A DNA stretch of 64,000 nt from Corallococcus silvisoli (lineage in GTDB: Bacteria; Myxococcota; Myxococcia; Myxococcales; Myxococcaceae): positions 1-64,000 of the forward strand of contig NZ_JAAAPJ010000009.1 of assembly GCF_009909145.1 (NCBI RefSeq), written 5' to 3'. Below are positions 15,169 to 23,689 of the stretch, piece by piece. A model generated the notes under the pieces. The model did no database searches. It was not told the origin of the DNA and saw only the letters and a program-made list of their open reading frames with translations. Position 1 is the stretch's first letter, and the number at the start of each line of letters is the position of its first letter. A program made the translations under genes and the position numbers.

Positions 15169-16659
15169 TCAGCCGATGATCATGTCCTCGCGCTCGAGGG
15201 TGCCTTCCTCGAAGCGGCGGAGGCTGAAGCGGGTGAAGAGGTCGTCGGAGGCGCCGGAGGTCATCCACTGGGCCATGCGCTCGGCGACGGCGGGGGCCAT
15301 CATGAAGCCGTGGCCCACGAAGCCGGACAGCTGGAGCAGGTTGTCCAGGCCGGGGGTGCGGCCCAGGATGGGGTTGTTGTCCGGGGTGACGTCGTAGAGG
15401 CCGCCCCACTGGCGCAGCACCTTCACCTGGCCCACGTGGGGCAGCTGCTCCGTGAGGGCGCGGGCGAAGCGCGCCACGAAGCGCAGGGTGCTGCCCATGT
15501 TGGGCCCGGAGGGTTCCTTCGGGTCGCCCATGCCGCCCACGATCTCTCCGCGCATGGACTGGCTGAAGTAGAGGCCCGTGTCGAGCACGGACACCAGGGG
15601 CGACAGGAAGGGCTTGAGCGGTTCGGTGCTGAGGATCTCGTGCCGGTGCGGTTCGTTGGGCAGCGTCACGTCCGCCAGCTTCGCCACCTGGGGGCTCCAC
15701 GCGCCGGAGGCGAGCACGACGGTGTCGCAGGCGATGTCGCCCCGGTCCGTCTTCACCTTGCGCACCTGGCCGTTGCTGGTCTCGAAGCCGAGGACGTTGG
15801 TGTACGTCTCCACCTTCACGCCGCGCTTCACGCAGCCCTGCGCGTAGCCCCACAGGAAGGCCCAGGGGAAGATGACGCCGTCCTCCGGGTTGTAGGCCGC
15901 GGTGACGCAGTCCTTCAGCGTCAGGCCCGGGACGATGTCGCGCGCCGCGTCCGGGGTGATGATGCGCGTGGGCACGCCGTACTTGTTGTGGAGGACGGCG
16001 TTGCGCTCCAGCCGGTACGCGGTGTCCTTGCGCTTGGCGAGAAAGAGGTAGCCGCCCTGGCGCAGCCACACGTTGACGCCCAGGTCGCGCGCGAAGCCCT
16101 TCATCAGGTCGATGGAGCGCTTGGCCAGCTCGATGAGCGCGGGCGTGCCCCACTGCATGCGCACGCCGCCGCCGTTGCGGCCGGACGCGCCGGCGCACAG
16201 GTAGCCGCGCTCCAGCACCACGACGTCCGTCTCGCCGCGCAGGGCCAGGTTGTACGCCAGCGACAGGCCCATGATGCCGCCGCCGATGATGACCACCTTC
16301 GCCTTCTGGGGCACCGGCCCCGCCGGGCGCAGCGCGGACGGGAAGTGCTCCAGCTCCTGGGGCACGCCGCCCATGGGCGGGACGGACTCATCCACGGGGG
16401 CGCTCGCCAGCAGGCGCAGCTCCGTGGGGTACAGCGGCGGGCGGGGCGTGAAGGGCACCACCGCCTCCGGCTTCAGCGCCTGGGCCTTCTGCTGGAGCAG
16501 CGCGGCCACCGCGGAGTGGCAGCTCTTGCCCTGGCAGATGCCGGTGCCGAAGCCCGTGTAGCGCTTCACCGACTCCACGTCGTGGTAGCCGCGCTCGATG
16601 GCGTGCTCCACGTCGGTGACGGTCACGTCCTCGCAGGTACAGACGAGCGCCTTGCTCAT
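15169..16659 (-). CDS. FAD-dependent oxidoreductase (DAO fold) with N-terminal [2Fe-2S] BFD domain
   Basis: This is the second gene of a two-gene flavoenzyme operon. Residues 1-60 are a BFD-like [2Fe-2S] domain: Cys pair in VCTCEDVT and second pair in GICQGKSC. Residues about 115-480 form a D-amino-acid-oxidase-type FAD domain with VVIIGGGIMGLSLAYNLALRG, the SGRNGGGVR loop, and a C-terminal LSGFVGHGFMMAPAVAERMA FAD-contact segment. This resembles the beta subunit of heterotetrameric sarcosine oxidase, or the HcnC/D-hydroxyproline dehydrogenase type, fused to the BFD piece. The start ATG overlaps the previous stop (ATGA, 16656-16659). The amine or amino-acid substrate is not identifiable here. 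Confidence 0.83.
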   Translation of the reverse strand: MSKALVCTCEDVTVTDVEHAIERGYHDVESVKRYTGFGTGICQGKSCHSAVAALLQQKAQALKPEAVVPFTPRPPLYPTELRLLASAPVDESVPPMGGVPQELEHFPSALRPAGPVPQKAKVVIIGGGIMGLSLAYNLALRGETDVVVLERGYLCAGASGRNGGGVRMQWGTPALIELAKRSIDLMKGFARDLGVNVWLRQGGYLFLAKRKDTAYRLERNAVLHNKYGVPTRIITPDAARDIVPGLTLKDCVTAAYNPEDGVIFPWAFLWGYAQGCVKRGVKVETYTNVLGFETSNGQVRKVKTDRGDIACDTVVLASGAWSPQVAKLADVTLPNEPHRHEILSTEPLKPFLSPLVSVLDTGLYFSQSMRGEIVGGMGDPKEPSGPNMGSTLRFVARFARALTEQLPHVGQVKVLRQWGGLYDVTPDNNPILGRTPGLDNLLQLSGFVGHGFMMAPAVAERMAQWMTSGASDDLFTRFSLRRFEEGTLEREDMIIG

Positions 16660-18002
16660 GACAGCCCTCCCATCAGCGCCTGGGCCGCCCGCGCGCCCAT
16701 GGCCGCGGCGTCCTTCGCCGAGCCCGGCTTCGCCACGTCGCCCGCGACGAACACGTCACCGGCCTGCGTGCGTCCGTCCGCGTCCGCCTCCACATGGAAG
16801 TGGCCCGCGTTCGCGTCGAACTCCACCTTCGCGCCGCCCTGTCGCGCCAGCTCGAACCCCGGCGTCACCGGCACCGACACCACGAGGGCGTCGCACGCCA
16901 CCTTCTGCTTGCGGCCCCCCTGCGGCGTGAAGCTCAACGCCGTCACCGCGCGCAGGCCGTGGGCCTTGAGCCCGTCGCCCACGCAGGCCTTCGGGTGCGC
17001 GTTCGCGGGCAGCGGGCCCTTCAGGTCCACCACCGCCGCGATCTCCACGCCGCGCTGGGTGAACAGGTGCGCCAGCGCGTGCAGCTCCGGACCGTGGCCC
17101 ACCAGCGCCGCGACCTCCGGGGCCACGTCGTGGCGGCGCAGCAGCAGGCTCGCCGCGCGGCCCGCGAACACGCCGGGCAGGTCGTTGTTCTCGAAGGGGA
17201 GGGTGGGGGGATGGCCGCCCACCGTCAGCAGGAAGCGCTTCGCGTAGACCTTCAGGAGCCGCAGGTTCCCCGCCTCCTGTGACGCGACGGCGAGGTAGCG
17301 GCCATGCTCGTCGTCATACAAGCCGATGGCGGTGGCCTGGCACACGATGCTCCCCTTCGGGAACGCGGTGGCCTCTGGAACGAAGGGCGCGCCGTCCTCC
17401 GGCGCGCCGTGCACGAGCCGTCCGCCCAGCGCCGGGTCGCGCTCGAAGAGCATGAAGGCCACGCCCTGGCCGGCCAGCACCCGCGCCGCCTCCAGGCCCG
17501 CCGCGCCTCCGCCCACCACCGCGACCGGGGTGTGGTAGGTGCGCGAGGGCAGCGGCTCCGGCCCGGTCTCCTTCGGAAGCAGGCCCAGGCCCGCCAGCTG
17601 CCGGGCCACGCGCGCCATCACGTCCTCCGCCACCGGCACGCCCGCGAACATCTCGTGGTGATCCAGGCGCTTGGGGAAGAACCAGTCGATGGTCTCGAAG
17701 ATGTCCACCTTCGCGGACGGGTACGCGTTCTGCCGCTCCAGCCGCATGCCCTCCTTCGCGGGGGTGCGGCAGGTGTAGACGTTGGGAAGCCCGTCCACGC
17801 GCATGAGGCAGTGCGAGCAGGCCGCGGCGAAGCAGTACGGCCCGCGCGGGCGGTGGTACTTCACGGAGCGGGAGAGGACGTTCTCGCCCGCGGCGATGAG
17901 GGAGCACGCCACCGGCTCACCTTCGATGGCGGGGATGCTCTCGCCCTCGAGGTCCACGGTGATGGCCCTGCCGCGCGGGGTTGCGTCTGGGAGGCGTCGC
18001 AT
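16656..18002 (-). CDS. [2Fe-2S] ferredoxin and NAD(P)-type flavoprotein fusion, sarcosine-oxidase alpha N-terminal-like
   Basis: This 448-residue protein combines a ferredoxin domain (residues about 10-105, Cys ligands C-x4-C-x2-C-x12-C in YCFAAACSHCLMRVDG...YTC) with a pyridine-nucleotide-disulfide oxidoreductase domain (about 155-448: VAVVGGGAAGLEAARVLAG, TVGGHPPTLPF, and a final GDVFVAGDVAKPG). The order equals the N-terminal half of sarcosine oxidase subunit alpha, but the folate-binding GcvT half is absent, as are separate beta-only, gamma and delta genes. With the downstream gene it forms an [2Fe-2S]/FAD electron-transfer dehydrogenase of the HcnABC or hydroxyproline-dehydrogenase kind. 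The start at 18002 is ATG. Probably imports no folate chemistry; substrate unknown. Confidence 0.8.
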   Translation of the reverse strand: MRRLPDATPRGRAITVDLEGESIPAIEGEPVACSLIAAGENVLSRSVKYHRPRGPYCFAAACSHCLMRVDGLPNVYTCRTPAKEGMRLERQNAYPSAKVDIFETIDWFFPKRLDHHEMFAGVPVAEDVMARVARQLAGLGLLPKETGPEPLPSRTYHTPVAVVGGGAAGLEAARVLAGQGVAFMLFERDPALGGRLVHGAPEDGAPFVPEATAFPKGSIVCQATAIGLYDDEHGRYLAVASQEAGNLRLLKVYAKRFLLTVGGHPPTLPFENNDLPGVFAGRAASLLLRRHDVAPEVAALVGHGPELHALAHLFTQRGVEIAAVVDLKGPLPANAHPKACVGDGLKAHGLRAVTALSFTPQGGRKQKVACDALVVSVPVTPGFELARQGGAKVEFDANAGHFHVEADADGRTQAGDVFVAGDVAKPGSAKDAAAMGARAAQALMGGLS

Positions 18003-18128
18003 GGGTGCCGCGCAAAATGGCGCACCGGACGGGAGCGGTCAAAGCCTGTCCACGGCCGCACGCCTGCCGCCAACCCCTACACCTGACAGCGCAGGTGATG
18101 GCGCGCGCGCCCGGCACTTGTTGGAGAA

Positions 18129-18166
18129 GGAAAAGCCCCACTCCCGGTGCGCGGGGAGCGGGGCTT
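18129..18166 (-). terminator. Rho-independent terminator of the sigma/anti-sigma/STN operon
   Basis: A 13-bp stem with one mismatch (18133-18145 with 18154-18166) and an 8-base loop is followed on the minus strand by TTTTCC (complement of 18129-18134). It lies 55 bases beyond the stop at 18222. Confidence 0.72.
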
Positions 18167-18221
18167 CGAGAGAAACGATGCTGCGCTGTGACAATTCCGG
18201 GTGGCCTTGAGGCCGGGTGCG

Positions 18222-19730
18222 TCAAACCGGTTCTTCGCGCCGGGGGAAGAGCGGCTCTGGCATGCCCGGGGGGCGGTAGCCGAAGCGCGAGCGGATGACG
18301 GCGCCGAAGGCCAGCGGGATGAGGAGAAGGTTGAGAAGGATGCCCACCACCGGGATGTGGCTGACGACGAGGAGGATCCCCAACCCCAGGGCCAGCACCA
18401 GCGCCTGCGTCTTCCGGCCGCGCATCACCGGCAGATGCGTTCCCAGCTCGCTTGCGAGGGCCGCGTAGCCCAGCGCCGTGCCCAGCGTGGAGGCGATCAG
18501 GAGGGCGAGCGCCACGGGGATGCCGATGAGGGTGACGCACAGGACGACGGTCAGCGGGATGAGCGCCAGCGAGCCGAGCACCCCCACGAAGAGGTTCTTG
18601 TTGGGGCGGGCGCGGATCTCCTCGCCCAGCTCCTTCATGCGCGCCGGGAAGAACATCTGCCCCAGGAAGCCCAGGCCGAAGAGCAGCGCGAACTCGAGGA
18701 TGAACCAGGCCAGGCTGCTGCCTCCGCCGTCATGGTCGTCATCGTCGTCGCTATCGCGCGCGGGGGCGTCGTGGCTCCGGCTGTCCCGCAGGCCGCGCTT
18801 GATCTCTCCGCTCAACATGCGGCCCAGCCCCGCGCCGCCGAAGGACTCCAAGCTGCCCGACACATTGGCGCCGTCCGCCTTCTGCACCTGACCGCCGAAG
18901 GCGGACACGTCGCCGTCCACCTCCGCGTCCGGCCCCAGGATGACGTTGCCGCCGAAGGAGTGGGCGTCGCCGTCCACGTGGCCGTGGATCTCCAGGTTGC
19001 CGCCGAAGGCGACCGCGTCGCCCTCCACGGTGCCCCGGACGATGAGGTTGCCGCCGTAGACGACCGCGCTCTCCACGGACTCGCCCTGCTTCACCTCCAG
19101 GTTCTGTCCGCGCGCCACCACGTCCCTGGCGCCGCGCTTGCTCCGCTTATGCCGGTAGTTGTCGCGGAAGTTGCGGAGCTCCTCGCGGATGCGCTGCTTG
19201 GCCGCCTCCGCCTCCTCCTTCGCGGCCTGCTTCGCCTCCTCGCGCGCCTGGGCAAGGTCCTCGGCGGAGTCCTCGGACTCGTCGGACTCCGCGTCCGCGG
19301 CGGACGTGTCCGGCGCCGGGGGCGGCGGCGTGGCGGCCACCGCCGGGGGCGTTGGCGCCGGCGGGGCGCTCACGGTGGCCGTGCCCGCCTCCTTCTCCCG
19401 GGCCGTGAGCGGGCGCAGGGTGAAGATGGAGCCGTCCTGCTCCAAGCGGAGCGAGTACGCGCGGGCCACGGTGCGCAGGGCCTGTTCGGCGCTGATGCCG
19501 CGCAGGCGCACCTCCGCGGGGGTGTCCAGGTCGCCGGTGACGACGAGGTTCAAGCCGCCCTTCTCCGCGATGGACTTGAGCGCGTCACGCAGGGAGCCAC
19601 GGAAGCTCACGTCGATGGTGCGGGCGGGAGCGGCGGCGGAGGCGGCGGTCGGAGCCGGGGGGGCTTCCGCGAGGGCGAGGGGGGCGCCGAGCAGGAGCGT
19701 GGGAAGCAGCAGGCGGGGGAGGATCTTCAT
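18222..19730 (-). CDS. STN domain, beta-helix and multi-pass membrane fusion protein
   Basis: This 502-residue protein starts at ATG 19730, which gives a signal peptide (MKILPRLLLPTLLLGAPLALA). Residues about 33-100 resemble an STN secretin/TonB short N-terminal domain (VSFRGSLRDALKSIAEKGGLNLVV, LRGISAEQALRTVARAY). Pro/Ala linker and an Ala/Glu/Lys coiled coil (about 150-200) follow. Next come repeats of the form GGNLxxxGxVxGDAxxFGG (about 200-310) typical of polymer-forming beta-helices, then an acidic patch and four hydrophobic segments. STN domains usually serve FecA-like signalling or secretins. Here it is in an operon with its likely regulators, an ECF sigma and anti-sigma. Domain mix is unusual and the function unknown. 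Confidence 0.75.
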   Translation of the reverse strand: MKILPRLLLPTLLLGAPLALAEAPPAPTAASAAAPARTIDVSFRGSLRDALKSIAEKGGLNLVVTGDLDTPAEVRLRGISAEQALRTVARAYSLRLEQDGSIFTLRPLTAREKEAGTATVSAPPAPTPPAVAATPPPPAPDTSAADAESDESEDSAEDLAQAREEAKQAAKEEAEAAKQRIREELRNFRDNYRHKRSKRGARDVVARGQNLEVKQGESVESAVVYGGNLIVRGTVEGDAVAFGGNLEIHGHVDGDAHSFGGNVILGPDAEVDGDVSAFGGQVQKADGANVSGSLESFGGAGLGRMLSGEIKRGLRDSRSHDAPARDSDDDDDHDGGGSSLAWFILEFALLFGLGFLGQMFFPARMKELGEEIRARPNKNLFVGVLGSLALIPLTVVLCVTLIGIPVALALLIASTLGTALGYAALASELGTHLPVMRGRKTQALVLALGLGILLVVSHIPVVGILLNLLLIPLAFGAVIRSRFGYRPPGMPEPLFPRREEPV

Positions 19731-19738
19731 GGACACGC

Positions 19739-20245
19739 TCAGGCTTCGGAGAGGGACTGAGGAGGGGAGCCGACGAGCCGCTTCAAGCCGAACAGCGAGG
19801 AGAACACGACGAGGGCGATGCAGCAGGCCACCGCCAACCCCGCGGTGCTCCACAGGGCGTGCGCGCCGCTGGACAGGCCCTCCACGAACGCGCGGGTGTA
19901 GCCCACCGTGGACGCGAAGCCGGTGCCCATGCGGCCGAGCGCCCGGTCGTTGGTGAGCAGGAAGCCCAGCCCCGCGAAGAGGGACGTGAGCAGGATGGAC
20001 AGGCCCGTCCACACCTCGCGCCGCTGCGGCACGGGGCTCTCCGCGACGCGCGCCATCACGTTGACGACGAGCGAAGGGGGCGGCAGCGGATCCGCCAGCC
20101 GGAACAGGTCCTGCTCCAGCAGTCGGTGATCCTCCATCAGCGCGGCGCACGCGGCGCACTCCGCGGCGTGGTCCAGCGCGGGGCCCTCACCGGCTTCCAG
20201 CTCCGCGAAGAGGACGTCCAGGTCGGGGCAGGGGGTGGGGGTCAT
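19739..20245 (-). CDS. Anti-sigma factor with ZAS zinc motif and two membrane helices
   Basis: This is a 168-residue protein. Near the N-terminus is a zinc-binding anti-sigma motif, H-x3-C-x2-C in HAAECAACAALMEDH, which in characterised relatives holds an ECF sigma inactive. Two hydrophobic segments follow (about 82-98 and 132-155: ILLTSLFAGLGFLL and STAGLAVACCIALVVFSSLF). Its start overlaps the sigma stop by ATGA (20242-20245), a coupling typical of sigma/anti-sigma pairs. The STN-beta-helix gene begins eight bases after its stop. It probably senses envelope state, with the STN protein as output or sensor. Confidence 0.85.
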   Translation of the reverse strand: MTPTPCPDLDVLFAELEAGEGPALDHAAECAACAALMEDHRLLEQDLFRLADPLPPPSLVVNVMARVAESPVPQRREVWTGLSILLTSLFAGLGFLLTNDRALGRMGTGFASTVGYTRAFVEGLSSGAHALWSTAGLAVACCIALVVFSSLFGLKRLVGSPPQSLSEA

Positions 20246-20820
20246 CGCGTCTCCTCCTCGGCGGGCGCCATCTTCTTGCGGAGCTTCTCACGGGCGCGGA
20301 ACAAGCGCGCCATGATGGTCCCCGGCGCGCAGCCCATGATCTGCGCGATCTCCTTCGTGGTGCGCTTCTGGACGTAATAGAGCGCCAGCACTTCACGGTC
20401 GTCCACGGACAGGGTCTCCATGGCGGCCTCCAGCGACTGCCGCTCCTCGCGCGCGATGGCCCCTTCCTCCTGGGACGCTTCGTGGCTGGGGAGCACCTCC
20501 TTCATGGGCTCCAGCTCTTCGGTGCGCACCTTGGTGCGGCGGCGGAGCAGGTCCAGACAGAGGTTGCGCGTGATGGCGAGCACCCAGAGATCGAACGGGC
20601 GCGCCTCGTCGTAGCGGTGGAGGTTCTGGTACGCGCGCAAGAGGGCCTCCTGCGCGACCTCCGCCGCCTCCGCCTCCGTCTGGAGCAGGCGCAGCGCCAG
20701 GCCGTACACCGGGCGCTGCACGCTGCGCACGAGCGCTTCGAAAGCGGACGGATCCCCCTTGCGGGCGGCCAGCACGTCCGCCTTCCAGGGGAGCGGGGCG
20801 GCGTCCTCAGCCATCAGCAT
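20242..20820 (-). CDS. ECF-type RNA polymerase sigma factor
   Basis: This protein of about 192 residues has sigma70 region 2 (FEALVRSVQRPVYGLALRLL, then AAEVAQEALLRAYQNLHRYD and FDLWVLAITRNLCLDLLRRR) and region 4 (LSVDDREVLALYYVQKRTTK, IAQIMGCAPGTIMARLFRAR). Regions 1 and 3 are absent, as expected for ECF factors. ATG 20820 or 20814 gives the usual short head; a GTG at 20862 is also in frame. None has a strong ribosome site. It is first in the operon with its anti-sigma factor and is likely self-activating, but no -35 motif was identified. Confidence 0.9.
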   Translation of the reverse strand: MLMAEDAAPLPWKADVLAARKGDPSAFEALVRSVQRPVYGLALRLLQTEAEAAEVAQEALLRAYQNLHRYDEARPFDLWVLAITRNLCLDLLRRRTKVRTEELEPMKEVLPSHEASQEEGAIAREERQSLEAAMETLSVDDREVLALYYVQKRTTKEIAQIMGCAPGTIMARLFRAREKLRKKMAPAEEETR

Positions 20821-20910
20821 ACCGATGGCCACGGGGAGCGAGTCGAGGGCAAGAGCGGTCACGCCCTGGACTACGGGCGTGACGGAAGGCCATTGCGCCG
20901 CACCCTTTCA

Positions 20911-22557
20911 TCACTTCCGCTTCTGTTTTTTCGCGGACTTGGCGGCGGCCAGGCGCTGCTTTTCGGCTTTCTCCGCCCGGCTCTCGGCCTTCACCTGCTT
21001 GCGCTGCTTCTGCTTGGCCCGGAAGCCCAGCGGAATCTCCGGCTCCGGCGCGGCGGGGGCCGTGAACGTGGCCACGGGCGCGGCGGCCCGGGCAGGACGC
21101 TCGGCGCGGTCGGTGCGGACCCGGGACTCCCGAGGCTCCTTGGACTCATGGACCTCCGGCGACGCCTCGCGGCCCGGGCGGGCTGGACGGCCAATGCGGC
21201 TGGGAGGACGCGGCTCGCGGGCCGGGGCGGCGGGCAGGCGCTTGCTCGCCAGGGCGCGGTGGCGCGAGGGCCCCTCCGCCTCACGCGCGGCGCTCCGGGC
21301 GGCGGTGTCCCCCCGAGCCTCCTCGCGCTCGGCGGTGACGAGGCGCGGACGCTGCGAGGCGCGCACGTCCTCCTTGGTGTCTTCCGTGTACTCGAAGTGG
21401 AACAGGCGCTTGATGACCAGCGTGGCGTACGCGCCCGGGGGCAGCGTGAAGGCCACGTTGACCTTGATGTCGCCCCGGTTCACGTCGTCGTTCTGCGTGC
21501 GGCCCACGACGAGCTTGTGCGGGAACATCACCAGCGGGCGCTGCTCCTCCTTGAAGTAGAGCATCCGCTCCGCGCCCTTGATGCGCAGGTCGGCCAGCTT
21601 CAGCTTCTCCCGGCCCAGCACCCAGGTCATGGCCTCCGCCACCTTGGGGTCCTCGAAGGTGGAGTCCGGCCCGACGAGCGGGAAGGTCTTCTCGCGCAGG
21701 GTGTGGAGCACGTCCGGGGCGGCGTCCCGGAAGTGCAGCAGCGTGCCGGCCTGGTAGCGCATGGGGAACATGTGCTCGCGCGGCAGCATCAGCTGGAGGT
21801 AGCGGCGGACGCCCTCGTTCCAGAGGAAGCTCTGGTACTCGAAGAGGATCATCGCCCGGTAGTCCGAGTCGATCTGCAGGAACGCCTTGAGCCAGTCGCC
21901 CGGGTTGTCGCGCAGGGAGCGCAGGATGCGGTGGTACTTCTTCGCGCCCTCGAAGGGCACGCGCGCGTCCCAGCGGCCCCAGTTGTCGCGCCAGAAGCCC
22001 TTCACCTTGGCGTCCTCGGTGCGGTCCAGATCCGAGGGGCGGGCGAAGTAGTTGTGCAGCGCGGCCTCGAAGTCGCCCCGGATGATGTCCTTGGCGATGA
22101 AGCCCTGGCCGTGCTTGAGCGCGCCGAAGCGCTGGCTGTCGAAGTAGTTCACCACGCCCAGCCGGTTGACCTCCGCGGCGGCCAGGTTGAGCGGCGCCAG
22201 CGAGTCGTGCGTCAGGGCGCGCACGGTGACGGAGAAGCGGTTGGAGGTGATGTTGCGCGCCGACAGCGGCTTGTCCGTCCGGCCCAGGAACTTCAGGCGC
22301 AGGTCGGCCTCCTGCATGTCCACGTCCGCGCCGTCCACGGCGATGATCTGCTCGGTGCGGCCCTGCTTGTCCTTCAGGCCGCAGTAGCTGATGGCGCCCG
22401 GCTTGAGGCCGAACGCTTCGCGGATGCGGTTCACCGCGTCGAAGGTGGACAGCTTCTGCTTGTCCATGAGGTAGACACGATGCCGCCCACTGGCGACCTC
22501 GTCGAAGCGGTAGGACTCCTTCACGGAGAAGTCCTCGGGTTTTTGCTTGATTCGCAC
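20911..22557 (-). CDS. truD: tRNA pseudouridine(13) synthase TruD with long basic C-terminal tail
   Basis: TruD converts U13 of certain tRNAs to pseudouridine. The catalytic Asp lies in ISYCGLKDKQGRTEQ (E. coli GLKDRRA equivalent), after the N-terminal KQKPEDFSVKE. The family motif NxFGxQRFG reads NYFDSQRFG, with Asp replacing the first Gly. Start is GTG 22557, with AAGGGGG six bases upstream; it begins right at the conserved N-terminus. E. coli TruD has 349 residues; this one has 548. The last about 150 are Arg/Lys/Ala/Pro-rich (ending AEKQRLAAAKSAKKQKRK) and likely disordered, perhaps for RNA binding. A 72-base gap separates it from the divergent lipoprotein gene. Confidence 0.9.
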   Translation of the reverse strand: MRIKQKPEDFSVKESYRFDEVASGRHRVYLMDKQKLSTFDAVNRIREAFGLKPGAISYCGLKDKQGRTEQIIAVDGADVDMQEADLRLKFLGRTDKPLSARNITSNRFSVTVRALTHDSLAPLNLAAAEVNRLGVVNYFDSQRFGALKHGQGFIAKDIIRGDFEAALHNYFARPSDLDRTEDAKVKGFWRDNWGRWDARVPFEGAKKYHRILRSLRDNPGDWLKAFLQIDSDYRAMILFEYQSFLWNEGVRRYLQLMLPREHMFPMRYQAGTLLHFRDAAPDVLHTLREKTFPLVGPDSTFEDPKVAEAMTWVLGREKLKLADLRIKGAERMLYFKEEQRPLVMFPHKLVVGRTQNDDVNRGDIKVNVAFTLPPGAYATLVIKRLFHFEYTEDTKEDVRASQRPRLVTAEREEARGDTAARSAAREAEGPSRHRALASKRLPAAPAREPRPPSRIGRPARPGREASPEVHESKEPRESRVRTDRAERPARAAAPVATFTAPAAPEPEIPLGFRAKQKQRKQVKAESRAEKAEKQRLAAAKSAKKQKRK

Positions 22558-22629
22558 GACAGCCCCCTTAGCAGCGTGGGCGCGCGGAATGAAGCGTTCG
22601 CGCCCGAAATGGGCATAACCTGCAACCCC

Positions 22630-23553
22630 ATGAGAACTCTTCCCCTCCTGTCGCTGGGCCTCCTCGTGGGGTGTGCGACCCCGCTGTCCACGATGCAGAC
22701 GGCTAAGACGCTGTCGCCCGGGCAGGTCCAGGTGACGGGCAGCATGGGGGTGTTCATCCCGGTGGGCACGCTCGCGACGGTGGTGGATGTGGGCATCGAC
22801 CAGGGGCGGGAGGCGAAGCGGGCGGTGGACGAGGGCCGCCCCTACACGCTCACGGAGGAGGACCAGCAGCGCCTGCTGACGGCGGGGCTGGCGCTGGTGG
22901 TGGCGCCTCCGGGCACCAACCCGGAGCTGATGGTGCGGGTGGGCGTGCTGGACGGGCTGGACCTGGGCGGGCGCTACAGCGGCAACTCGCTGCGCTTCGA
23001 CGGCAAGGCGCGGCTTGCCCACGGAGGCGGGGACTCACGCCGCTCCTACGACCTGGCGCTGGGGCTGGGGGTGTCCAAGCACCTGTTCTCCGGGGCGGCG
23101 CTGGACGTGCTGGAGGTGGTGCACCTGGGCGACTTCGACCGCTGGGACGTGGAGGTGCCGCTGTACCTGAGCGCGGAGTACGGCGACGTGTTCAAGCTCT
23201 ACGGCGCCCCCAAGTACGTCTTCAGCCACACCCGGATGGACCCGCAGCTGGTGGACATCTCCCAGGGGGGCACGCCGGTGACGGGCTTCGACGTGAGCCT
23301 GCCCACCGAGGTGAACAGCCACTTCGTGGGCTCCACGGTGGGCTTCGCGGTGGGGTACCGCTACGTGCACTTCTACGCCGAGCTGACGGGGGGGTACGTC
23401 TTCTGCAAGCCGAACGTCTTCGGCGCCCGGCGGGACCTGGGCGGGCTGACCTTCCTGCCGTCCATCGGTCTGGCCTTCCGCTCGCCCGAGCGCCGGTCCT
23501 CCGCCGTCCCGGCGCCCGGCGCCCCGGGGCTGGTGGCCCCGCCGTCTCCATGA
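22630..23553 (+). CDS. Outer-membrane-type lipoprotein, unknown function
   Basis: This 307-residue protein has a lipoprotein signal (MRTLPLLSLGLLVGC, lipobox LVGC, Cys 15). The rest alternates short amphipathic strands with Gly turns (LDLGGRYSGNSLRFDGKARL, VGFAVGYRYVHFYAELTGGY), which looks like a small beta-barrel ending in SIGLAFRSP before a Pro/Ala tail. No family is recognised beyond hypothetical myxobacterial outer-membrane proteins. ATG 22630 is chosen because the signal begins there. It is divergent from truD with a short shared promoter region and precedes the FHA-cyclase gene by 136 bases. Confidence 0.75.
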   Translation: MRTLPLLSLGLLVGCATPLSTMQTAKTLSPGQVQVTGSMGVFIPVGTLATVVDVGIDQGREAKRAVDEGRPYTLTEEDQQRLLTAGLALVVAPPGTNPELMVRVGVLDGLDLGGRYSGNSLRFDGKARLAHGGGDSRRSYDLALGLGVSKHLFSGAALDVLEVVHLGDFDRWDVEVPLYLSAEYGDVFKLYGAPKYVFSHTRMDPQLVDISQGGTPVTGFDVSLPTEVNSHFVGSTVGFAVGYRYVHFYAELTGGYVFCKPNVFGARRDLGGLTFLPSIGLAFRSPERRSSAVPAPGAPGLVAPPSP

Positions 23554-23689
23554 GAGGTGGGGGTGGCGACGCCGAGGCGGGGACTGACCGGCCGTGCAGG
23601 GCGACGCCGGGCGTCCTCCCAGGGGCCGACGCGAGCGTTCCTTTGGGGCGGAAGGCTCTGGTAGTGTCCGCGCCGGTGAGGATTCGCGC

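Noticed and set aside
15310..17247. Plus-strand frame of 645 codons across the flavoenzyme operon
   Set aside because: Low-complexity Ala/Arg/His-rich antisense frame; both minus-strand genes there have clear motifs.
15169..18002. Hydrogen cyanide synthase (HcnABC) assignment
   Set aside because: Domain content is similar but distributed differently over the genes, and no residue seen here points to glycine as substrate.
20482..23553. A 1023-codon plus-strand frame covering TruD and the lipoprotein
   Set aside because: Only the last 307 codons (from 22630) are coding-like and carry a lipoprotein signal; the rest is antisense to truD.
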